DNA from: CALHVX01 sp964640725
GTDB taxonomy: Bacteria > Pseudomonadota > Gammaproteobacteria > Pseudomonadales > Azotimanducaceae
Assembly (NCBI GenBank): GCA_964640725.1
Contig: CAZXIJ010000059.1
Span: 1 to 12,764 of the forward strand
Length of the DNA stretch: 12,764 nucleotides
Direction: 5' to 3'
Both the position numbers and the translations under genes were made by a program. Positions 7,301 through 12,764 of this stretch are shown here, one piece after another. Below the pieces are notes generated by a model that saw nothing but the letters and a program-made list of their open reading frames with translations, was not told where the DNA came from and searched no databases. How positions within the stretch are numbered: position 1 is the first letter of the stretch; the number at the start of each line of letters is the position of its first letter.

Positions 7301-7704
7301 CCGTTCGTCAGCTTCAGCTTGTAGCGCTTGTTCAGGTAGTACAGCACCAGGCGTGCCTGCTCCGGCTTCAGGCCGGTGAGGGCGCGCTGCTCGGGGGCGT
7401 CGCAGTTGACCAGGGCGCTGGCGAATTCGCCCGCCGGGCCGCCGCGGAACGGCTTGAGGGCGCGTCGCCGGAGCTTTCGGGGTTTGTCCTCGGACTGCAG
7501 GCAGTACGAGATTTTCGCAACGCCGGGCTCGCGGCCCAGGTACACGGATTTGCCGTACTCGTAGCGCTCGTCAACGACGCGCTGGGGCGCCTGGATGCCG
7601 CCGGCGCCGCCGATGGTGCCAGAGGCCGTCGACAGCGGGCTCCAGGCGAGCAGGGTGCCCAGGGCGGCGAGCGGCAGAAGGGAGCGCTTGACCATGTATC
7701 GCAT
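7297..7704 (-). CDS. Exported two-cysteine protein of unknown function
   Basis: About 135 residues from ATG 7704. The N-terminus is a signal peptide: positive MRYMVKR, hydrophobic LLPLAALGTLLA, and a likely signal peptidase I site after PLSTA. The mature part has a Gly-rich start, then YEYGKSVYLG (48-57), ISYC with Cys68, a basic stretch KPRKLRRR, VNCD with Cys101, and a C-terminal helix LVLYYLNKRYKL. I recall similar unnamed proteobacterial proteins. The YxxGKxxYxG opening and YL ending resemble small c-type cytochromes, but there is no CxxCH. In-frame ATGs also exist at 7725 and 7695, and no SD is decisive. Start codons of the divergent rhodanese are interleaved with these. The stop shares CTAG with the GT-C gene. 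Confidence 0.75.
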   Translation of the reverse strand: MRYMVKRSLLPLAALGTLLAWSPLSTASGTIGGAGGIQAPQRVVDERYEYGKSVYLGREPGVAKISYCLQSEDKPRKLRRRALKPFRGGPAGEFASALVNCDAPEQRALTGLKPEQARLVLYYLNKRYKLKLTNG

Positions 7705-7723
7705 CGGCGGAAGACTCTTTCCC

Positions 7724-8260
7724 ATGAATTTACCATCCGAGTCGCGATTTTCCGCAAAGTTCACAGCCCATTGGATTTTGCTGCTCTCCTGCCTCTGCCC
7801 TGGGCTTGCGGTTGCCGACCAGTCTCTGGATGCTGCAAGCCTGCGACTGGACGCGCTCAAGGCCGAGATTCGCAGCGATTACCCCACCGTCCGCCATCGC
7901 AGCATCGACGAGGTGCGTCATGCAGACGCGCCCCTGCTTCTGGTCGATGTGCGTAGCGCAAAGGAGTATGCCATCAGCCGGCTTCCCGGCGCCGTCCACC
8001 TGGATGACCGGCAAGCGCTCTTGGCCTACGCACGGTCGCACCCGGAAACTGAACTGGTGCTGTACTGCTCGGTGGGCGTGCGCTCGTCGCGCGCGGTGCA
8101 GTGGCTGCAGGCCCAGGGCGTTGCCCACGCGCGGAACCTGGAAGGATCCATCTTTGAGTGGCACAACCGCGGTTTGCCGATGGAAAACGATCGGGGCGCG
8201 ACCGACGACGTGCATGGCTACAACCTGTTCTGGCGATCTCGTTACCTGTCCGAAGACTAG
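7724..8260 (+). CDS. Exported single-domain rhodanese-like protein
   Basis: 178 residues from ATG 7724. An N-terminal signal peptide has a hydrophobic stretch WILLLSCLCPGLAVA, probably cleaved after AVA, so the protein is likely periplasmic. The rhodanese domain spans about residues 60-152: SIDEV, LLLVDVRSAKEY (71-82), RLPGAVHL (86-93), and active-site loop CSVGVRSS (115-122) with Cys115 positioned to carry a persulfide. It also has ARNLEGSIFEWHNRGLPM, typical of the family end. The tail HGYNLFWRSRYL is conserved-looking. A periplasmic sulfurtransferase or thiol-handling role is inferred; the acceptor is unknown. An alternative start, ATG 7694 with AAGGGAG (7678-7684) nine bases upstream, would add ten residues and overlap the divergent gene. 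GGAAGA (7709-7714) could serve ATG 7724. Confidence 0.88.
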   Translation: MNLPSESRFSAKFTAHWILLLSCLCPGLAVADQSLDAASLRLDALKAEIRSDYPTVRHRSIDEVRHADAPLLLVDVRSAKEYAISRLPGAVHLDDRQALLAYARSHPETELVLYCSVGVRSSRAVQWLQAQGVAHARNLEGSIFEWHNRGLPMENDRGATDDVHGYNLFWRSRYLSED

Positions 8261-8280
8261 CCCTCCCCTGCGGCAGCAGG

Positions 8281-8370
8281 CGGCGCTCCGCGCCGTGCCA
8301 GCATGCTCTCTCAGGGGCCCAGGCGCCTGCCATGTACGCCTGTTTCTCCGTAACAGGCCTGTAAAAACAG
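8281..8370. repeat. Cluster of inverted repeats between rhodanese and CmpX-like genes
   Basis: Four dyads lie in 90 bp. They are CGGCGC/GCGCCG with a 3-nt loop (8281-8295), the perfect palindrome CAGGCGCCTG (8320-8329), GCCTGTT/AACAGGC with a 7-nt loop (8338-8358), and CTGT/ACAG (8359-8370). The last two overlap through the palindrome ACAGGCCTGT (8353-8362), so alternative pairings are possible. None is followed by a T run on the plus strand. They could end the rhodanese transcript or bind a regulator upstream of the next gene. The remaining bases up to 8475 hold a promoter candidate and the SD. Confidence 0.5.
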
Positions 8371-8381
8371 AATGGTCAACG

Positions 8382-8410
8382 TTGGATGTTGCTGCGTCGG
8401 TGCGTATGAG
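8382..8410 (+). promoter_or_regulatory. Promoter candidate for the CmpX-like gene
   Basis: TTGGAT (8382-8387), a 17-bp spacer and TATGAG (8405-8410) give a sigma70-like arrangement with moderate matches. Transcription would start near 8417, leaving a leader of about 60 bases with a strong AGGAG SD. It lies just after the dyad cluster, where an operator would be expected. Confidence 0.3.
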
Positions 8411-8475
8411 TGTATGACACACCCATCGGGGCAGGCGAGGCATTGTCTTGCGCCCGCCCAGCCAGGAGATACCTG

Positions 8476-9648
8476 ATGCAGTCTTTTACTTCGGCTCTGG
8501 AGAATTTTTTTGGCGGTGCTGTGCCACCCGGCCTCGTCAGCGCGCTCGTTGGGCTGGCGATTCTGGTCGTTGGCTTGATTGTCGTGCGCTTTATCGCCTC
8601 GATTTTCAGGCGCCTGCTATCCCGGGCCAGCTTTCTGTCCCGAACCGATGCTGAGGGCAAGGTCACCAGTTTCGTGGGCCCGATTGTGAGTCTGATCCGA
8701 GCGGTGCTGACGATTTTCGTTCTGATGGCAGTATTGCAACACTTCGGTTTGACCGACGTGCTGGCGCCTCTTAAAGATCTGGCCAACAAGTTTCTGGCTG
8801 CTGTTCCAAATATCATAGGCGCTGGCGTGATCGGCTACGCGGGCTGGGTCATCGCCAAAATCGTGTCGGAGCTGGTAGGCGTCGCGCTTGGCAAGGTTGA
8901 TGAGCAGATTGCGCAGCGTACCGGCAACGCCGACATCAAGGTCTCCGGTTTCGGCAGCGCTTTCGTGTTCGGTGGGGTCCTGTTGCCGATCGTTGTTGCC
9001 GCCCTGGGTGTTCTGAACATACCGGCCATCTCCGATCCGGCCTCTGCAATGATCGGCAAGCTGATGGCAGCGGTCCCGAACGTCGTTGGCGCCGGTATTA
9101 TCGTCCTGGTTGCTTACTTCGTAGCCCGGTTTGTGGTTTACATGTTGACGGGCTTGTTGGAGGGCATGAACTTCAATGCGTTGCCAGAAAGACTGGGCGC
9201 GCAGTCTTTGTTTCGCGGCGACTACACAGCAACTCGGCTGGTTGGTGCGGCCATCATGTTCTTCTCGATGCTTACTGCCGTCACGGCTGCTGTGGACACC
9301 CTTGGGATTGAGGTCATCTCAATGATCTTTGCGCGAGTGCTTGAGTTTGGCGGAGGCATTCTGATGGGAGGGGTCATCCTGCTGATTGGCAACTTCCTGA
9401 GTCAGCTGGCGTACACCAGGCTCAGTGCCACGGGCGCAACAGGTTTTGCCAACATCGCGCGCTTCGCGATCATCGGGCTCGTTGTCGCGATGGGCCTGAA
9501 GGCGATGGGCCTTGCGGATAACATCGTCAACATGGCTTTTGGTCTGACCTTGGGTAGCGTCGCGGTTGCCGGCGCGCTGGCCTTCGGATTCGGCGGGCGA
9601 GATGCAGCCAAGACGATAGCCGATCGGTGGGCTTCGCGGCTCCCGTAG
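8476..9648 (+). CDS. Conserved TM-helix membrane protein, CmpX / MscS-related
   Basis: 390 residues and strongly hydrophobic. The ATG at 8476 has AGGAG (8464-8468) seven bases upstream. A first membrane helix (18-40) is followed by a basic loop. Then come repeated helix units of the conserved TM helix type (Pfam TM_helix): LAAVPNIIGAGVIGYAGWVIAK (108-128 region) and MAAVPNVVGAGIIVLVAYFVAR (198-218 region), with a looser third at 289-312. The C-terminus ALAFGFGGRDAAKTIADRW (367-385) matches the end of CmpX-like proteins of pseudomonads. The MscS beta domain is absent. By family it belongs to the mechanosensitive-channel-related group with a role in envelope stress or osmotic adaptation; channel activity is inferred. 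It appears to be a single-gene unit, with a dyad-rich spacer before and a stem-loop after. Confidence 0.85.
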   Translation: MQSFTSALENFFGGAVPPGLVSALVGLAILVVGLIVVRFIASIFRRLLSRASFLSRTDAEGKVTSFVGPIVSLIRAVLTIFVLMAVLQHFGLTDVLAPLKDLANKFLAAVPNIIGAGVIGYAGWVIAKIVSELVGVALGKVDEQIAQRTGNADIKVSGFGSAFVFGGVLLPIVVAALGVLNIPAISDPASAMIGKLMAAVPNVVGAGIIVLVAYFVARFVVYMLTGLLEGMNFNALPERLGAQSLFRGDYTATRLVGAAIMFFSMLTAVTAAVDTLGIEVISMIFARVLEFGGGILMGGVILLIGNFLSQLAYTRLSATGATGFANIARFAIIGLVVAMGLKAMGLADNIVNMAFGLTLGSVAVAGALAFGFGGRDAAKTIADRWASRLP

Positions 9649-9659
9649 CGGTGGGGTCA

Positions 9660-9706
9660 TCCCGGCCCATGGTGTGCTTACACAATCGGTGCAAGATGGG
9701 CCGGGA
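9660..9706 (+). terminator. 11-bp stem-loop after the CmpX-like gene
   Basis: TCCCGGCCCAT (9660-9670) and ATGGGCCGGGA (9696-9706) pair perfectly over 11 bp. The 25-nt loop itself contains TGTG/CACA with a 4-nt loop (9673-9684). It begins 11 bases after the stop at 9648. No T run follows on either strand, so it is not a textbook intrinsic terminator. It may still stop transcription, protect the 3' end of the mRNA, or be a dispersed palindromic element. Confidence 0.5.
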
Positions 9707-9763
9707 ATCGGGGATCGCAACCTGTAGTATCGGACGGCGGTAACTTTGTTTTTCGGGTTCCCC

Positions 9764-11671
9764 ATGACTTACTTTGTGTCTCTGTTCTCTGCGCTGATCC
9801 TTGTCGTTATGGCTGTGCCGGCAGGGGCCATCGAGTTCGAAGACATCAGCGACAGCTCCGGCGTGAGCACCATTCGCTCGGAAACCTGGGGCGCCTCCTG
9901 GGGCGACTTCAACGGCGACGGCTACCCGGACATCTTCGTCAACAATCATCGCAACCCCGCGAGCCTGCTGCAGAACAACGCCGACGGCACCATGACGGAC
10001 GTGTCCTTGCAGGTAGACGTGCTGTCTGGTTGGACATTCACGTCCAAGGACACCCACGGCGCTGCCTGGGGCGACTACGACAATGACGGCGATCAGGACC
10101 TGACCATGCCGCACCGGTTCTTTTTCGAGAACCGCGGCGGCCGTTTGTTCGACACCGTCGACACCATTGGCTCTTTCCCCCGGAACGAGTTCGGCAACGG
10201 GGCCATGTGGTTCGATCACAACAACGATGGCCTGCTCGATTACAAGATCCGGCTCCGTGGCGGCCGCACGGCGGTCCAGGGCACGGACGGCAAATTCACG
10301 AACATCGAGAACACCGGGCTGGACTGCGGCGGCAACACCTTTGCCAAGGCCGGTCAGTTCCTGCAGATGGCGGACCTGGACGGCCAGGGCCGCATGGAGG
10401 TGCTTTGCGGCCTCTTTGACGGCACCTATCCGGGGCAGGATCGCATCTACTCCCTACAAACTGGTTTTGCGACGACCATTCCCTTTCCCGCAACGCGTCC
10501 CGTACGCGATGTGGCGCTGGCGGACTTCGACAACGACGGCGACATCGACATCTTTCATGTGAAGGGCGCTCTGCGCATCTCTGACTTCATTCAGGTCGAC
10601 AGCAATCGCGTCGAAGCCTTTATGAACGTCACAAACGACAACCTCAAATCGCTGCGCTTTCAGGCGACTGGTGTTGTTGATTTCGATATCGACTGGAACG
10701 AGGGCGACGAAGGCGGCCAGCTCAACCGGACCGGCAACCCGGAGGAGCGGATGCGCATCGGCGCCGGCGGTCGCCAGCCGGCGAATGTGCAGTTCTCCCT
10801 GGACCCCGCTAATCCGGACAACTGGGGCCAGATCAGCTTCGATCCCGCCACCGACAAGGTGTTCGTGATCGGCTACGAGCCTGCGACGACGACCTGGACC
10901 ATCTCGCTGCCCGGAGCCTTTGCGAACGAGGTCGCGCACATCGCCGTCAGCTCGACAGCGGCGGTGACGGGGCTCGAAATGACTGGCACCACCAGTAATG
11001 ACCAGGCCGCCGTGCCGCTGTTGCTGGTAAACGACGGCTTTGGCAATTTCACCGACGGCACCGCGGCGGCGGGCTTCGGCGCCGAGCTGTGTGTCAGTAC
11101 CGCGGCGGGGGACTTCGACAACGACATGGATCAGGACCTGTACCTGGTCTGCCGGGGTGGGTCACAGAACCTGCCCAATGTGTTCTACGAAAACCAGGGC
11201 AACGGTCAGTTCCTGCGCCGCACGGTGTCGGGCGCTACCGGGCAAGTGGGCGTGGCGGTCGGAGCCGACCGGCTGGGCGCGGGCACCGGCGACAGTGTCG
11301 CCATGGCAGATCTGGACGTCGATGGCTTTCTTGACCTGTTTGTGACGAACGGGCTGAACCTGAGGCCGCGCAACTACGGCGGCGCCCACGCGTTGTTTCG
11401 AAACCTGGGCAACAGCAATCACTGGCTGCAGTTCGATCTGCAGGGCACCACCAGCAACCGTGACGGGATCGGTGCGCGCGTGCTCGTCACAACCCCCGAT
11501 ACGGTCGTGCAGCGGCGCCCTATGTGTGCGGCAAGCCGCAATACGCGCCGGGGAGCGACCGCGGCTTGTTCCTGTGGAAGAACTGCTTTAGTGGGCGCTG
11601 GCAGCTGCGCGCCACCGGCGGCGGCACGGACACGCTTTACAGTGGCCGCATCGTCAGCAGCGCAAGCGTGA
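9764..11671 (+). CDS. Secreted FG-GAP/VCBS propeller protein with broken ASPIC/UnbV domain
   Basis: 635 residues as read, but genuine sequence seems to stop near residue 585. The signal peptide is MTYFVSLFSALILVVMAVPAGA, probably cut before IEFED. Seven Asp-rich blade motifs of FG-GAP/VCBS type begin near residues 46 (WGDFNGDGYPD), 102 (WGDYDNDGDQD), 148, 202, 250 (VALADFDNDGDID), 443 and 512 (VAMADLDVDGFLD). They should bind calcium and form a beta-propeller. About 150 residues between blades five and six (10560-11015) form a separate beta-rich insert. An ASPIC/UnbV domain opens at NHWLQFDLQGTTSNRDGIGARV (552-573 region) but loses sense after VVQRR. The last 50 residues, rich in Arg, Ala and Cys, look like out-of-frame translation. 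The rest continues in another frame from about 11518. The start follows a weak SD. Exact role unknown; likely cell-surface or secreted. Confidence 0.8.
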   Translation: MTYFVSLFSALILVVMAVPAGAIEFEDISDSSGVSTIRSETWGASWGDFNGDGYPDIFVNNHRNPASLLQNNADGTMTDVSLQVDVLSGWTFTSKDTHGAAWGDYDNDGDQDLTMPHRFFFENRGGRLFDTVDTIGSFPRNEFGNGAMWFDHNNDGLLDYKIRLRGGRTAVQGTDGKFTNIENTGLDCGGNTFAKAGQFLQMADLDGQGRMEVLCGLFDGTYPGQDRIYSLQTGFATTIPFPATRPVRDVALADFDNDGDIDIFHVKGALRISDFIQVDSNRVEAFMNVTNDNLKSLRFQATGVVDFDIDWNEGDEGGQLNRTGNPEERMRIGAGGRQPANVQFSLDPANPDNWGQISFDPATDKVFVIGYEPATTTWTISLPGAFANEVAHIAVSSTAAVTGLEMTGTTSNDQAAVPLLLVNDGFGNFTDGTAAAGFGAELCVSTAAGDFDNDMDQDLYLVCRGGSQNLPNVFYENQGNGQFLRRTVSGATGQVGVAVGADRLGAGTGDSVAMADLDVDGFLDLFVTNGLNLRPRNYGGAHALFRNLGNSNHWLQFDLQGTTSNRDGIGARVLVTTPDTVVQRRPMCAASRNTRRGATAACSCGRTALVGAGSCAPPAAARTRFTVAASSAAQA

Positions 11672-12764
11672 CCAATATCACCGGCGTCAATCTCGAGGCC
11701 AACGACAGCCTGGATACCGCTGACGCGACCGACGTCAGCTTTGCGCTACAGTCCGGGACCTTCGGCCAGGACGGCGTCGATTTTGAGATCGATCTGGAAG
11801 CGGACGCCTGCTTTGAGGTGTCCGCCAATCCGGTGGCCGGCGTGGTGGTCGGCGAGCTGGGCAAGCCTTACCTGTCGCGCTTTGATTTGAATACCCTCGG
11901 TGCCTGCCAGGGCGGCCCGGCCGCAGACAGCGATGGCGATGGCGTGGATGATGCCGTTGATAACTGCCCCCTGGTGCCCAACGCTGACCAGCGCAACACC
12001 GACGGCGCCATCGACGGCGGCGACGCCTGCGACCCGGACGACGACAACGATAATCTCACCGACGCCGAAGAAGCCGCGCTCGGTACCGATCCGCTCAACC
12101 CCGATACGGACGGCGACGGGCTGAACGACGGCGAAGATCCGCAGCCACTGGTGCCCGGCAACCCCGGCGGGGATGCCTGCGGCGCGCCTACCATCGATGC
12201 GCGAACGCAGCGGGGCACTTTCCTGTGGTCGGACTGCGACGGCAGCAATCGCTGGCACCTGCGCAGCACCGGGGGCAGCACGCCCAGCGGCCTCGTCTTT
12301 CGCGGCTCGTTCCGCACCTTGCCGGCGCAGCCGAATCTGCAGCCCGTGAACATCGAAGCATCCGATGATCTGTCTCTCGCCGGCGGCGACCTGGCGTACA
12401 CCCTGCGCGTGTGGGGCAGTGGCACCGACGGCTTCGACCTGACCGTCACTTCAGACACCTGCTTTGTGCCGAGTGACGCGCTCCCGGTCTGGTTGGGCAG
12501 CGCGGCGATCCCGCTGACCGGCAGCAGCTTTAAGCTGGACGATCTGGGCGAGTGCGCGCTGGATCAGGACACGGACGGCGATGGCCTGAGCGACGCCGAA
12601 GAGGTCGCGATCGGAACGTCGCCCACGGAGCCCGACACGGACGGCGACCGGCTCGATGACGGCGACGAGGTGAATACCTACGGCACCGATCCGCTGCAGC
12701 GCAACACGGATCGCGATGGCCTGACGGACTTCGTTGAGATCCAGTTCAAGGGCACCGACCCGCT
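11518..12764 (+). CDS. Continuation of the secreted protein: four-Cys domains and TSP3 repeats (3' partial, frame-shifted)
   Basis: This frame is open from after a TGA at 11461-11463 to the right edge, and reads as meaningful protein from about 11518. It shows a four-Cys domain (Cys codons 11527 to 11905) and thrombospondin type 3 repeats (DSDGDGVDDAVDNCP and on, 11926-12140). A second four-Cys domain (12178-12555) and further TSP3 repeats (DTDGDGLSDAEE, DTDGDRLDDGDE, NTDRDGLTDFVE) run to the end. The Asp-rich repeats bind calcium in known homologous families and mark extracellular proteins. There is no credible start codon or SD of its own; the first GTG, at 11524, has no SD. I therefore read it as the distal part of the gene starting at 9764, displaced by a deletion or by a sequence error. 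A C-terminal sorting signal, if any, lies outside the window. Confidence 0.75.
11527..11907 (+). repeat. Four-Cys domain, copy A (127 residues)
   Basis: It runs from CGKPQYAP through FLWKNC, GRWQLRATGGG, VNLEANDSL, GTFGQDGVDF and DACFEVS to LNTLGAC. The four cysteines and the FLW..C, RW.LR.TGG, VN.EA.D.L, D.CF and LG.C positions match copy B. Two disulfides are plausible in an exported domain. I do not recognise it as a named Pfam domain. Confidence 0.7.
12178..12555 (+). repeat. Four-Cys domain, copy B (126 residues)
   Basis: It runs from CGAPTIDA through FLWSDC, NRWHLRSTGGS, VNIEASDDL, GSGTDGFDL and DTCFVPS to LDDLGEC. It differs from copy A by one residue in length between the outer cysteines. 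It is clearly diverged in sequence, so the duplication is old rather than a recent tandem copy. TSP3 repeats follow each copy. Confidence 0.7.

Noticed and set aside
8340..8370. LexA (SOS) box in the CTGT...ACAG dyads
   Set aside because: The E. coli-type box needs CTG-N10-CAG. Here the spacings are 11 and 6, and the AT-rich core is missing in the longer one.
11489..11500. Programmed -1 frameshift at the C5 run
   Set aside because: The sequence around ACAACCCCCGA does not form a standard slippery heptamer, no downstream pseudoknot is evident, and the ASPIC-like frame stays sensible for several codons past the run.

Overview
The window is G+C-rich, densely coding chromosomal DNA. It carries an outer-membrane TonB-dependent receptor, several Lol-type lipoproteins or signal-peptide proteins, a CmpX-like membrane protein and a large secreted FG-GAP/thrombospondin-3 protein. 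This points to a Gram-negative bacterium. My best guess is a free-living, possibly marine, gammaproteobacterium; that is a judgement from gene content and style, not a measurement. I see no tRNA, rRNA, CRISPR array, integrase or transposase.

Layout. (1) 1-2669 (+): 3' part of a TonB-dependent receptor whose start lies left of the window; its first bases are a 24-bp tandem repeat. A likely intrinsic terminator follows at 2698-2735. (2) 2796-4145 (+): gdhA, NADP-type glutamate dehydrogenase, with a short hairpin overlapping its Shine-Dalgarno (SD) sequence. (3) 4170-5083: two small lipoproteins, divergently transcribed on either side of a roughly 330-bp spacer, sharing a Cys...Cys-Met-x-x-Arg-Gly-Tyr pattern. 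(4) 5088-7300: a family 2 glycosyltransferase (-) and a multi-pass GT-C-type glycosyltransferase (+), back to back. I infer that the first makes a polyprenyl-phosphate sugar and the second uses it in or across the membrane. (5) 7297-8260: an exported two-cysteine protein (-) and an exported rhodanese (+), with almost no space between their start codons. The (-) gene shares a CTAG with the GT-C gene, so that both stop codons overlap. (6) 8476-9648 (+): a conserved-TM-helix (CmpX/MscS-related) membrane protein, preceded by a dyad-rich 215-bp spacer and followed by a long stem-loop. (7) 9764-12764 (+): a large secreted protein with a signal peptide, FG-GAP/VCBS propeller motifs and an ASPIC/UnbV start. 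The frame breaks near 11515-11527. The reading frame then continues, open to the right edge, as two copies of a four-cysteine domain separated by Ca-binding thrombospondin type 3 repeats.

Most genes look like core metabolism or envelope functions. The most unusual part is the right end: a duplicated 126-127-residue four-Cys module alternating with TSP3 repeats, and an apparent deletion or frameshift that cuts it off from the N-terminal propeller.
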